Origin: Strigamia acuminata
Taxonomy: Eukaryota; Arthropoda; Chilopoda; Geophilomorpha; Linotaeniidae
NCBI GenBank assembly: GCA_949358305.1
Contig: OX442315.1
Span: 24,950,427 to 25,014,426 of the forward strand
Reading direction: 5' to 3'
Length of the DNA stretch: 64,000 nt
The notes under the pieces are model-generated. The model did not search any database. It saw nothing but the letters and a program-made list of their open reading frames with translations, and was not told where the DNA came from. Both the position numbers and the translations under genes were made by a program. The number at the start of each line of letters is the position of its first letter. Position 1 is the first letter of the stretch. Positions 33,010 through 45,575 of this stretch are shown piece after piece.

Positions 33010-36000
33010 ATGGATTTAAACTCTCTAGATGAAGTGTGCAAAACGTTCATTCAATGCGAGGTTTCAAACGTTTCGAACATTGATGTACCGTTTATTTCTC
33101 ACGGAGTAAGTATATTATAAGGGCAATAATTTCCGTAAAACGATTGATTATTCAAATTTCTCTGTCAGAATACAGATATTTAAATAGCAGCAAATTTTTT
33201 ATTGCGAAAAGAATTGTAAAAGAATGCCGAATAGGAAGTCACCTTACAAATTGCAAGAGATTTCAGTCTCCACAGCCAGCGAGTTACTTCGTAAATTGAA
33301 CGATAAAAAACTAAGCGAAAATGACTGTTGGCCAATAGGAAAGCAGAGTCCTTTTCTGTGTTGTCCCAATAGTGTGATACAAGACATTATAAACCACTTA
33401 GGAATTTACGTGAAAAAAGACAGTGAGAAAGTCATTCATAAACACATAATGCAATTGTTGTTGTGCCGCTGTTTTGATAACTTAGATTTAACGCCGATTC
33501 GGATCCACGAAAATGAACTTGCCGATGTACTAGAACTGCTTATCCCCAGTGCTGCTAACTTGCAAACGCTACAAATATTCGCCGACGGTTTCGGCACCGA
33601 GACCAAAGACCAGTTTTTCGAATTAATATACAGAACTAATGTTGCTCCCATGTTAACGAACCTCGTGCAAAATTTCACTAAAATTACCCACCTCGACTTA
33701 ATTAACTTGTGCTACGATGAAGTTTTGGGCAGTATTGGTGAACACTGTCCCGAACTAGTTGTTTTGCGAGCGGTGTCGGAGACCGTAACTGACAGAGGAT
33801 TGATCAGTCTATGTACAAACGAGAAAAAACCCACGTCGAAGGACTTTAAATTGCGCTGTCAGAAACTTCAACAAATTTCTTTCGATCCACGAGCCCAAGG
33901 AATAACTCACGTTGGAATTCATACGCTTCTCACTTACTTACCTATTCTTCGAGTCCTCGAAGGTTGTATCATTGGCTGTGTTTTGGAGGAAGTGTATGGG
34001 AGTCAAGATTCCGTTTCGTACAGTAAGGTTGAATACAAACTTACGCATTTCATGTACGATTGGCGCAGGGCGCAAAACAACGGCGTGGTGGGCATGAGAA
34101 TCGCTTTGCAAACGTGTCCTTTCATAACTAATTTGAAGTTGTTGGAACCGACTGACGAAGCCTTGATTCAACTCGGCAGTTTGCGTTTTCTTACGAATCT
34201 TTCTGTTGTTTCGTATACTAACCAGACGAGTTTCGAAGTGGGCGTTTTACCCTTTTTGCAACAGGCTGGTCGAAATCTGGTCAAGTTAACGTTGAGTTTG
34301 GGTAAAATAGATTTAGCCTCGATTGATTGGTGTTGTCCGAAATTAGAGATTTTAGATTGCTCGAATGTGAGACAAATTTATTCGACTTCTGAGTATTCGA
34401 AAACACCGTTCACTAATTTGCGTGATCTGGTGTTCCATGCAAATTTAAGAACAACTCTAAACGCTGAAACGTTGAAAATTGTTCTTGCTTATTGTATGGA
34501 TTTGGAGTCATTATATGTTAGTTACTGCAATAGTTTGACCGATCAGGTTTTGGAAGATATTATAATTCATAATCCTCTGAAAAAGTTGAAGTATTTGCAT
34601 TTGATGTACGTAGAAAGGCTAACGGTTGTTGGAATTGAATCTCTTGTAATGCGTGAAAGTGATTTGAAGAAGTTATGGTTGTTTAATGTGTCGGGAAATC
34701 ATAAAGCTACTTTAAAACATGTAAAAGAAATAGTTGAAAACTTGAATCTTGATCTTGAAGTAAATGATGATTTGCATTGATGTAATTTGTTGCTACGATT
34801 GCTGTGAAATAAATGTTTGACTTTTGTACGTGACTATTATTTTTCTTTATTTTCTTCAGATTGATTTAATTGTGCCGGATCACACCAATTTATCAAAATT
34901 TGGTTTCAGCTGCGAGTATTATGTGGTTGAAAGTTTACCTATTTTCCATCTTATTAAACTGGAATTCATCGAAGCTTTTATTAAAAGAGGTATTGTTTCA
35001 TTATAACTTTTATGTTATGAAATGATTTAAAGCATTTTTTTTTATTTTTAAGGAAAGTTTTATTTGATGTCGGAAGACACGAAAAACAGCTTGAATGATA
35101 GTGTTCTAATAATGCCAACAAGTATATTTTGATTTTATAGTTAATTTTATTGGAGAGAAATTTTAATCTTTTTTTTTTATAGATAACTTGATACTGCATG
35201 TAAGTAAAGATATTTATCAAGAATTAGGTTTACAAGGAGAGCCAGTCACACATGGAAGATCGAAAAATCCACAAACGTTTGGTATTATGAATGATTAAGT
35301 AATTATTTATTTAGAAATGAATTAATATTTGTTATTTTATTTTAGTAATTAAAATAAATTTGGCTGCAGAGAATTTTATTCCAGGGAAACGAAATTACGA
35401 CAGGGTTTTGGAAAGGTTTAATTCACGCAGAGATTTGAAATTTAACTGTCTCGTAGCGTGGGAACCAAACGGTAAAATTTATTATTTTCTATTTGTAATA
35501 CGACTGTATTTCCATCCTGATTTGTTTTATGATTTATTTTTACAGATAATAGTGTGTGCTCGTCTTCCATTGCCTCGTATTTTGAATCGCAGTTAAACTT
35601 AAATGTACGATTATGCAATATAATGGAAAAACGGAAAACAAAACTGTCGTGTGCTATTCCAGTTATACGGCCATTGGAACTCGGTGGATTTGAATTTATT
35701 TTTGATTGGATCGGTTTTATTGCAAATGACTTTGACAAGTGAGTTTTAATTCTGAATTATTGTTTGGGTCATTTATAAAATATTTACCATAATAACTTTT
35801 TTTAGTGCATCAAGTGATAGTTTTGTGACAGAATTTTTAACTGATATGCCGGTGTGCAAAGACAAGAAATTACAACACATACGGTGGCGAGGGTTTATAA
35901 CGCAAGACATATTGAAATCTATTCTAAAAACTTTAAGGTGAAATACTGTCACTAATTAAAAAAAATAAGAAATTTAAGAAATTTCACTTTATATTTGTAG

Positions 36001-36181
36001 GCAAGTAATTACTGGAGCTTCGAATTGGTTAGCTGTTGTAATTCACGGATTTGACGGCGTTTCTTGTTCAGAAATCTTGACGAAAGAATGCAATTCCTGT
36101 GTAAATTGTTTGTGTTTTATAATGTTTGCTGATGATCATCACTGGAAGATTATTCCCTTTGGAAGACAGAAAATGTTTTGA
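33010..36181 (+). CDS. RPP40: Ribonuclease P/MRP subunit p40 (RPP40)
   Basis: RPP40 is a protein subunit of nuclear RNase P and RNase MRP, acting in tRNA 5' maturation and rRNA processing. Eight exons, 33010-33105, 34860-34989, 35053-35121, 35183-35281, 35346-35471, 35546-35738, 35806-35937 and 36001-36181, give 341 aa (human 363). Similarity runs throughout: IQCEVSNVSN near the start, EYYVVESLPIFHLIKLEFIEAFIKRG, SKDIYQELGLQGEP, FNCLVAWEPN, ELGGFEFIFDWIG, RWRGFITQDIL, VVIHGFDGVSCS, and the C-terminal HHWKIIPFG. Intron 1 is 1754 nt and carries a whole LRR gene; the other introns are near 60 nt. An AATAAA at 36254-36259 is a likely poly(A) signal. Confidence 0.88.
33224..34780 (+). CDS. Intronless leucine-rich-repeat protein nested in RPP40 intron 1
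   Basis: A single open frame of 518 aa lies wholly in intron 1 of RPP40, same strand, with its own AATAAA at 34808-34813. After an N-terminal helical region (about 1-110) come irregular leucine-rich repeats like those of FBXL/AMN1 proteins. Examples are ITHLDLINLCYDEVLGSIGEHCPELVVLRAVSETVTDRGLISLC, and later PKLEILDCSNVRQIY, MDLESLYVSYCNSLTDQVLEDI and LKYLHLMYVERLTVVGIESLV. I see no clear F-box and do not recognise an orthologue. Lack of introns contrasts with every other long gene here and suggests retroposition. A role as an E3 substrate adaptor would be guesswork. Confidence 0.85.
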   Translation: MPNRKSPYKLQEISVSTASELLRKLNDKKLSENDCWPIGKQSPFLCCPNSVIQDIINHLGIYVKKDSEKVIHKHIMQLLLCRCFDNLDLTPIRIHENELADVLELLIPSAANLQTLQIFADGFGTETKDQFFELIYRTNVAPMLTNLVQNFTKITHLDLINLCYDEVLGSIGEHCPELVVLRAVSETVTDRGLISLCTNEKKPTSKDFKLRCQKLQQISFDPRAQGITHVGIHTLLTYLPILRVLEGCIIGCVLEEVYGSQDSVSYSKVEYKLTHFMYDWRRAQNNGVVGMRIALQTCPFITNLKLLEPTDEALIQLGSLRFLTNLSVVSYTNQTSFEVGVLPFLQQAGRNLVKLTLSLGKIDLASIDWCCPKLEILDCSNVRQIYSTSEYSKTPFTNLRDLVFHANLRTTLNAETLKIVLAYCMDLESLYVSYCNSLTDQVLEDIIIHNPLKKLKYLHLMYVERLTVVGIESLVMRESDLKKLWLFNVSGNHKATLKHVKEIVENLNLDLEVNDDLH

Positions 36182-36531
36182 GAAATTTTAGTAGCATCAG
36201 TAAAAAGTATTTATAGTATCACAAAGTTGTATTAAATTAAAGAAAAGGAAAATAATAAAGATACTTCAGATTTTCATTTGATGTCAAATTTACCGGAAAT
36301 CAGCGGTAGATGTCAGTACTGTACTAACAAATATGCATTTTGCTCAGCCAGCCGTCCTCAAAATCGGCATATAAAAATTAAAATGAACAGTGAACAGCTT
36401 CAATCTCTCAATATGCTCATATTTTTGTGGGAAGATGTGATCTGTCGGGGAAAAGGTACCGCCTTTGCCTCTACCTTGGCCTCAACTTTAATTCTTTTTT
36501 TGTTACGCATGCGCTTGTGAGTCGTATAAAA
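36182..36531. other. Intergenic RPP40 / ZFAND1
   Basis: About 350 bp containing the RPP40 3' UTR and the ZFAND1 promoter. An NRF1-like ACGCATGCGC element lies at about 36504-36513. The ZFAND1 start codon sits in AAAATGGCGGA, a YY1-like element often found over start codons of housekeeping genes. An 80 aa open frame from 36278 has no family features. Confidence 0.45.
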
Positions 36532-37658
36532 ATGGCGGAATTTCCGACTTTGGGTGGCACATGTTCAATGACAACGTGTAAATTATTGGGTAAGTAGCAT
36601 GTTAATAGACGAACAGAACAATCGTCGATAAAGAAAATCGTTTATTATTTTTAGATTTTTTACCATTCACATGTGCCTTTTGTCAGAAAGTGTTTTGGTG
36701 AGTAATAATTTTACTCTTTGACTACTCACTGCATAAAATCTATACGACAATTACCGTACTCTAAATATAGTTCAGACCACCGAAATCCCGATACACATGA
36801 CTGCGACAGATCAAATGTTGCAAACGAAACGAAAATCCTTGGAGATGTTATTTACTACGACTGCTTTTACACCGATTGTGCGAGTAGGGAATTAATACCA
36901 GTGAAATGCAGTTTATGTGAAAACAATTTCTGCATGAGGTATGTAATTTATACACACAATAAAATAAACAATTGTATATTTACATTAGTTGCCCGTTTCA
37001 GACACCGGCTGAGTGAAGATCATAAATGTTCTAAATTAAAGCCTTCAACTAGTAGTGTCAAATCAGGTAATTTATTGTATTTTTCCATTGATTAATTAGG
37101 AATTAATTCAATTTATTTTCAGTAAAGTTACCGGAAACAGCAGTTACGTTGCCTATTAAAACTCCTAAACTTCGTGGACAAAAAAGCGAAAAAACAATGA
37201 AACAAGTTATCCTTATGAAATTGAAAATGAAAGCTGTAGGTGACAAGGGGATACCTGAGACTGACAGAATGTATTTCAACGTGATTTTACCTCCTGTTAA
37301 AACTGGAGAAACACCTAAAACTCAGCCATATTTCTTTTCAGTGGTAATTGAATTTGGAAAGTTGTTTATGTTCACGTTCATATTCGAGTTCATATTTTCA
37401 GGACTGGACGGTAGGCAAAATCGTCGATTTTATAGCAGAAAAAGAAAAAATTCCAAATAATAATAATATAGCAACTGCAAAGGTGAGTAAACCCTGCTTG
37501 AATTACAATATTTGAGTTTAGACTGATTGTCCGTAACTTACTTTTAGAAATTACAGCTTATTTTGACGAAAGACGAATCTGTGCTTCCTTTTAGCCAAAT
37601 TCTTTCCGTTTTGCGAGAAAATGGTTTGGATGATGGTTCCGATTTAAGGCTAGATTAA
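36532..37658 (+). CDS. ZFAND1: AN1-type zinc finger protein 1 (ZFAND1)
   Basis: ZFAND1 recruits p97/VCP and proteasomes to arsenite-induced stress granules. Seven exons, 36532-36589, 36655-36697, 36771-36938, 37002-37066, 37123-37343, 37402-37482 and 37548-37658, give 248 aa (human 268). Two AN1 fingers: the first in about residues 10-50 (DFLPFTCAFCQKVFCSDHRNPDTHDC), the second in about 60-105 (CFYTDCASRELIPVKCSLC, then CMRHRLSEDHKC). The C-terminal ubiquitin-like part has LMKLKMKAVGDKGIPETDRMYFNVILP, DWTVGKIVDFIAEKEKI and ATAKKLQLI, in line with human ZFAND1. A poly(A) signal lies at 37718-37723. Confidence 0.93.
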
Positions 37659-40290
37659 TTTAACAAAAGACGAGTTTACGGTGTAAATGATGAATTTTTT
37701 GAAAAGTTTTGTTCGGGAATAAATAACTCGAATCATGCATAGGTCTATTTTCAAAATAAGAATAGGACATAAAATTCCGAAGCAAAATTCCGTCAAAGAA
37801 ATTGAAATTTCACATATTGTTAATTTTTAAGCTGGTTTCGAAAAGCACATTTATGCATCAGTCAGGTTCGGTTTGTTTTTCTTAACGTTAGAAAGAAATG
37901 TTAGAAGCACCTTAATACAGCTTAACAATTTCTCATTTACATTATATTTTTGTTTTTAATTAAAACAAAAATGTAAAAATAATAATATTCAATTTTTTTT
38001 TCCATTTCCCGACTCAAATCAGGAAAAGGGATAAAATATTAAAAATGTGTTGTTGTTTTTCACATCCTCAAAATAAAGATTTATTTGTTAGTATAGTCCA
38101 TAGAGAGTGTTAAAAGATGTCGCTAGTCATGGAGCGCTTGCATTCTCTCTGTTGACGATGAAAGCATTCGACATGCAGATCCTGCATCAGCTAAACAACA
38201 CATTCCGACAGCTAGTGTCGTTTATTGAGAAAATGTTGAACTTATAGGTTAATATGGCGAATACATTAGATTTGTCGGTAAAGAACGATCCACTTCGGAG
38301 AAATAATATAGCTTATAAATTTTTTTAAAAAAATGGTGAGGTAAAATAAAAAAAAAAAAAATACACAAAGATTTTCTGCTGTTATTTAAATATCCATTCG
38401 AGACATCAAAAAAATCTAAAGTATTTAACTTATTTGTTAAAAAATTCTAAAGAAACCAAGAGGAAACCATTTAGGTGTTTTCGATGTAAATTAACCTAGC
38501 ATGAGGAACAAACAAAATTCAATTAAAATCGGCGACCACTTTATTAGCAGTAGGACATGAAATATATGAATTCCATTAAGCATTCAATCTTACCAGTTAC
38601 CACTATCACCCGTTGCGTGAGGTAGAGAAAAAAGTTGAGTCGTCTTTCTCACTTTAAATCTATAAATCTATAAAACAAAAATTAAAGAAAAGTTAAAAAG
38701 AAGAAAAAAGTTAATCACGGTAAGTTGGCGTGCATTTATTTAATGGAAGAAAAGCAACACAACATGTCACTGGTTGAAAAAGAATGGGCATTATTGTTGA
38801 AATGCACTTTGACTGGCTACGACTTTAAAACTTACTTTCACTAATGGGATGGGTGTCTGTCTGGAGGAGAGGAGAGGAGGGTTGGGCGTTGGATCTGTGT
38901 AAAGAGGGAAGGAAGTCCAGCGTGGTCCGATAGTAGCAGTGGGCAGTGGTGTAATGCACAAACTGTGTCGTGCTCGCAACCATTGAGGCAGGAGAGCTAT
39001 AATGGCTGAAATACGAGCGCCGATTGCAGTGCAGGGTCTGTGAGATAAGACAGGCCAACTGTTCCAACCGAGCGTGGACCCTGAGTGGACAAGTGCAACC
39101 CACTCGTACACGGACAATGACCACATAAAACAAAGGAACCCATTAAGTTGAGCAAATCTCCGAGGCAGAAGTTTAAGCAAGTTGAATAAGTCCGTCCACC
39201 TGACTCACTCTTTCTCTCTTCTCTTTTTCTTTCTCTCTCTCTTTCTCTCTCGCTGCTGATAATTCACGTTTTTATTCGCCACTGCAAACTTTATGAAATT
39301 TTTAATACGTACGGCTCGTTTGGTGATTCCAACTAATCCCTCCCCACCTTCTCCCGTCATAAAAAGGATTTTGTTTTTGCGTGTAGGGCCACTGAAATTC
39401 GCGCTGTTTTACTCGTGTGACTTTGTTCTGTAATATGCATGGCACGTCGGCGTCTCATTAATCAAGAAACATTCTCTTGTCCTCCCCTCGTTTCTGCAGA
39501 CGAGCGAATAAAAGTGTGGAGCGGGACATAAATAAAAGGCAGCCGCCCTCTCTTGTCCGAATATTTAATTAAAGAAACAGGGCTTAAGGGAAAAGGAAAA
39601 AATTTTAATCAGAGGACCAATTAAATGGAACGACGCGCCCCACTTCTGCCCTCCGTGGGATCATAAGAAAATTTCATTTTTCGGATTTCACATACCGCAC
39701 AAATGAAGCCCACGGAGGCAAAGAAACGAACGTGCACATTCAAACGCCAATTGAGCTTGAGCGGCTCTGCCTCGGTAAAACTAAACAAAAAAGAAACAAA
39801 AAAAAAGAAATACAATTTATCGCGCCTTCAAACTCATTCACAATGGCTACCCAATTTCTTCTCACTAAATCTTTCCCATCTGTTTTTATCAGTTGTGGTA
39901 AACCTATACAACGGCTTTTTCTAGTCGCGTAAACAGCGCAACTTATCATTGCTGTGACCGCATCTTTATATGCTTGCGAAGAGAACACAAAAGTACTAAG
40001 TAGTTAAAATAAAAGAAAGAAGAAAAAAAGAAAAAGGGGGGTTGCTAATAATCTAGGGAGACTCAGACGTAAGAACCGTTAAATTTCGCAATTTCCTCTT
40101 GGAAATTAAAAATTCCAAGCTTTGCTGCCACGATACGGAATGAGAGAAGAGAGAGAATGAAAGAGAAAGGAAATTATGTACTGGGGAAACGGCTTAATGA
40201 ACACTCCTAATCCACACTCGCAGCACCTGCCTTTAAGTTGAGGGAAAAGAAGAAAAGAATCGCATTGGAAAGCAGCAAACTTGAAATACG

Positions 40291-40321
40291 AAAGAAGAAG
40301 AAGAAGAAGAAGAAGAAGAAA
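40291..40321 (+). repeat. (GAA)n microsatellite
   Basis: About ten tandem AAG/GAA units followed by an A-rich run. Confidence 0.9.
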
Positions 40322-43296
40322 AAGAGAAAAAAAAACAAGTGTAATAAACATTGCATCGAGAGAGATCAAGGTTCTTTCTTGAAGAATAAAAAATGCTCAG
40401 TCAATAAGAGTTTTTGGAACCGAGGTGGACAGTGCAGAGATGAATTGCTCCCGAGATGGGGCCACTTCCGTTTCCTGCGAGTCCCATAGGGATTGGTAGC
40501 AAAGGGAAATTACCTGCACACAAACAGATTTATCACGGAGCAAACAGAGATGCCAATTTGCTACAAACCAAGCAACATGTGCTTTTTGCGCAGCAGCAAG
40601 GGAAGGACACGCAATATAAATCACACTGCTGGTGCACAACACAAGGGCAGCTCACAAACTTCCGGTGCACTCACACATCTCTAGGGAGGCTGCGATTCGT
40701 CAAGACTACTCGTTTGGTCTTCAATTTTGTCATCCTAGACGAGTTTGTTGCAAATGTGTGAATGTGAAGCAATAGCAAATTAATGGGATTCGCTGCTTGA
40801 AACCGTCGAGTTGTGTCGTGAAAAAGTTCAATAAAGATCAAGTTTACATTTGTTAAAGTCACTCGGTTACTTTGGTAGTGAAGAAAAATGAAAAGTCTTG
40901 TAATAATAACAAGAGACAACCACGAAAACAAAACTTCGGCTCGACTGATTCAAGCTGACCGCGCGGAGGAAAGTGTGGTCGCTCGAGCGTATTCTCATCA
41001 ACAGCTGGTCACACAGAACAAACATCGACATAAGGGTGCTCGCAGATCCGTCATAACACTCGCAAACGCCGTGACCTTCTCTTTCCCCCCTCTTGAACAC
41101 AATATATTACATTATCACACATGAAAACGACAATTGTGACCAAACTACTTAAAATGGCGCTTGCAATTGCAAGTAGTTTTCGAGTCGAGACTCGAGAGAA
41201 TGTGTTCTTTTTAATAATATCATCGTCATCGTCTCTGTAGGTCTTAGCTGCTTCTGCTATGATCAACTATGCACGTGATAATGCGCGATAATCTCAGAGC
41301 GGTCATTAGGCTAATGTTTTTTACGAATGAGGTGAGGGTAATTTCCATAATTTCTTTTTATGACCTCTCCACTAAGTATGAAGATCTTGTACCTCTGGGG
41401 ATTAAGAAAGAGATTTTTTTCTTCTTTTTCATCTGTATGAGCTGAAGCACAATGAGCAAGCTGGTGAATTATTTAGTAAATAATAAAAGAAAGGGCAATA
41501 AAGCGCTTGACGCTGAAATTTTTGCAAAAAAGAAGGAAAGGAAAAAATCTTTATGGTTTGCTTCACTTTTCTTGTAGATCCGTGCTAGATTGGTAATTAT
41601 ATTGCTTTTAGAAGTTGAAAATGTGTCCGTTTTGAACGCGGACCAGATAAAAACGATCGTTTTGAAACCCTTTTAGTACCTGTCAGAGTAACTCGCATCA
41701 AGATCCAAGAGCAGATAAAAATTTAACCTCCGAGTAGTGTTATGACAAAATTGTCTGATGATTTGGCCAACTGGAAAATAGTGGGTGCAGGTGTCAGAAT
41801 TAAGTCACAGTGGAGGGGACGCTAAGTGTATGAAAGAGAAACAGAGCAAATAGCTTTTTGCTGTTGGGCAAATTGGAGACTCGGAGCACATTGTGGTCGG
41901 TCATCCCAAGGGGTTTCTGACGGGTGTCCGTCCGTGTAGAGTTGGCTGAGAGCTGATATAGGGATTTAATAATCGCTGCGTTTGACAAAGATCACAAAGA
42001 ACACACAGTCAAGCCCTGAGTGAATCCACAACTTCTATCTAACATTTATATATAATAATATAATAATAATAATAATTGAAAGTTCTAACTTACCATTTGC
42101 TTCTCTCTGATGGTTCTGAAACGATGTTGAAAAGGAGAAAGAAAAAGATGTATGTTTACCGATTGGTTGGATTTTAAATGTATAATGCGGAATGGAAAGT
42201 GCTTAGTCACTGTACTGAGATGAAAACTAATTATCCTGTGTAGGGATATGAAAGTTGAGTCTAGTGGATGTTTAATTAGCACTTGTACAACAAACCCCGG
42301 AAAAAAAACATGATTAGAGAAAGCGTAAAAGGAAATTGGTCAATTCATTAGCATTTATCTTCAACAAGCTAATAAATGACAAAAGTGCAAACAAAAATAC
42401 TGCATTTAGTATTCGTTTTCGAAGTGTCGTGCAAAGGCGTGAGTTGAGGACGAAACAAATTGTGAACAATTTTTTGCCCATTTCTAGGAGAAAAGTGGTG
42501 TAAAGTTCCCTTGGAACATGTCGAGTGGACATGCGAGATGTTTTAGCTTGTAAGGTCCCCTTTAAGATCGCAACCCTATCCCCTCAATCTTAATAGCGCT
42601 TATTCTACTTCTAAACAGGGCTCAACATTCATTATGATTGCCATTAAAATGCGCTGAGTCGAGTCCCATTCCTTTATCTGCTCAATTACGAATGCTGACG
42701 CATAAATCTCGTACATGCGGGCGCCATGTTAATTATCCATTTACCAACCTAAAGACCCAACCAGTTTAGGAGAAAGGGACACTTAACTCGAATTTATCAA
42801 TGCGAAAAATAATAACAATAAAAATAAAGAAAAGCCGTTTGAAAAATTTACAACCTCCTTATTATTTCATATTAGATTATTTGAATTAATTCTATCCTAT
42901 CACTAGGGTACTCGGTATTCGTATCAATTTTAGCAAGTCTAACGACCACTGAATAGGATAAACGGTTATCTGGCAGGCGGGCTACAATGGTCACCCCTTA
43001 ACTTATCGGCAAGTGAACCTCCTAGGATGATAAATGGCGGTGATAGGGAAGTTGAGGGTGGTGAGGCCATTACGAGGCAGTATATTTTGAGGAGCCAATT
43101 GAATCAATTGACCTTTGCTTCTGATAAGCACGGCCGCTGCAAACATGAGGGCCGAACCGGCCATGTGCTGGCCATTTATTCAAGAGGATACTGGCCACAT
43201 GAATAACAACTGACACTGCACTTTGCCACTGACTTCTATCAAGTTTACTAAGTCGACTCGAGCGATATGCCGATATCAAATTGTTTTATGGAAAAA

Positions 43297-43325
43297 TCGT
43301 TTCGTTTCGTTTCGTTTCGTTTCGT
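43297..43325 (+). repeat. (TTTCG)n tandem repeat
   Basis: About 5.5 perfect copies of the pentamer TCGTT/TTTCG, embedded in non-coding DNA. Confidence 0.92.
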
Positions 43326-45546
43326 TGCACGCAGTTTTTGAAGCGAAGGTTGAAAACACTTTTTGACATTTCATTAGATGGAATTTGTAGTTTGGTGGTG
43401 TAATTAATGTATTGTTAATCGTCGCCATTAAAACGGATTCTCGTAATATTTCTTAATGAGTGCACGCCTAATTATTAGCAGGTGAAGTTAATTACTATAC
43501 ACTGCATGCTTTCTTAATATTCAGTTGTCTCTTAAATTACCATTTGTTTCCATTTAAGTCTGTCATCCTGATTCTGTGTTTATTAAAACTATACTACTTT
43601 CAAGTTTTATTAAAATAGTAAACCTTTCACATCCCCCTTTCTCACCTCGCAATGTCACTTACCGAGTTCACATGGACACCGTTTTCCAGATAAGTGAAAA
43701 AAATTGAAATTTATTTACCTGCGTGTACATGGCGTTAGTTTTCTGGTAAACACGATACATTTATTACCTACAACGCAGTTTGCTTATTAGGAAAAACAAA
43801 ATGGCTGGCAATCTATTTCAACCCCTAAACGAACCAAATTTAGTTTTCTCACAAAAACAAGAAGTATTAAAATTTGTTATTAAAACTCCAGAAATACATC
43901 ATTTTTGTTGATACTTCATTGCTTTTTAATGGCATTTTCAATAATGACACAATATATCAACATAAGTGTGGCACTTTTACGCATGCACGAGTGTTTGTTT
44001 ACATTGTAAATGACAATGCGCAAAACGTCCAAAATCAAACGGAATTTGGTTTTTGCGCAAACGGGCATGTTTTCACGATCAATTTTCCAGAAAAGTAAAA
44101 TTCCGATTTTTACTCGTTTACTTCTCTGGAAAACTGTGACCATGTAAACTTGGTAACTGTCACTGAAAGTAAGGTGAAAGCAAAAAGGACAAAAAAAAGG
44201 ACAGAAAAAGCAAAACATTAAGTCAGGAAAAACCTACGGAAACATCCATCACTAGAGTGGCTATCAGTCGATGCGTCTTCACCGGAAGTGAGGGGTAAGC
44301 CGAGTACTCAATCATGTTCAACCTCAATACACCGAAAATGCTGTATTCCATACTTGTAGATATAATTTATGTCTATAGTTTAATGCAGTTTCGAAAGCCT
44401 AAATCATTTGTGACATCAGTTAATTGTCACGTCTTATTTGATAAAAATTAAGTGTTAAATTTGCCTAATATCTCCCCGTCAACTCTTTGTTTCGTATTTG
44501 TGTGGGCTTTCAATTACCATCTCTTATCTGGATCTCATCAATCACGTGAAGGAATTATTTTGTCACAGGATGACTTGATGGGTCATCACGCCCTTGTTAT
44601 CAACAACACTTTGCAACCCAAACAAATGCGCATCTACTGTTGACTGAAAGTGATCAGCCCTCACGACGCACTCCATTCATAATCATCACCCTCACACTTA
44701 AAATAAGTTGTTTAAAAAAGTGTCAGAAAATATTGAAAAAAAGAAGGGAAAAAAGTGAAAATTAATGCAAACAAATATAAAAGTAATGCAGAACCATAAG
44801 AGGGGAAAAAAGTCAAACATATCTCCCCCTTTAATCCCCAATGGCATTACCAGCTGCATTTGACATGCACAACCATTTGTTTTCCATCAAAAAATGCTGC
44901 CATCATTCTATGTTCATCTAAAACTTGGCTATACTCCAAATATTGAAAACATTAAAAAAAAAAAGGGAAAAAAAGTCTTTTCTCTTATGACTTGGTGTGT
45001 TTGATATCTGCATTTTCATGATTAGTCAGAGATGAGGTGAAGATTGAAAAAAGGGTTAGGTTAGGGTGAGATGTGGAGAGGGGTGAGCAAAGTTCAGATG
45101 CCACTCTGCAGTGATGATGGGTGATTACAGATGCGCGGGCTGGGGGTTGAGTGTTGGGGGAGGGAAGGAGCCGCAAAAAGCTGCAGGCAAGTTGATCTCT
45201 TGCAAATCAGAGACACCGCCAATATTGGTGGGCTCTCCTGCCCCATAATGCTCAGATAGAGAGGGGAAGAGAAGAAAAAACGTTTTTTGTTTGCACCAAA
45301 GCCTCAGATTATCAAAGAAAACTCCGCCTCAAGCCCCTGTATCACAGTCACGGAGAGGGAGGGAAGCGGAAGAAAAGAAATACGTTGCAAACTCAATTTG
45401 GTTTCCTCAACAAAAACTAAAGATAATTAAGCACAAGAAAAAGTTTGGCTTCAAAAAATAAAGAAAAAACTCTCCAAAACTAAATTTTTCCTATTTTTTC
45501 TTAAAATCATTAATTATACAAAAAAACAAAAAGAAATATTATAAAT

Positions 45547-45575
45547 ATGTATATATATATATATAAATGTGTATA
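45547..45575. repeat. (TA)n microsatellite
   Basis: TATGTATATATATATATATA-type dinucleotide repeat in non-coding DNA. Confidence 0.85.

Noticed and set aside
36278-36520. 80-aa ORF before ZFAND1
   Set aside because: Lies in RPP40 3' UTR/ZFAND1 promoter sequence, with no homology or splice support.
38158-38247. 29-codon plus-strand ORF with protein-like text
   Set aside because: Too short, no splice sites joining it to anything, no recognisable family.
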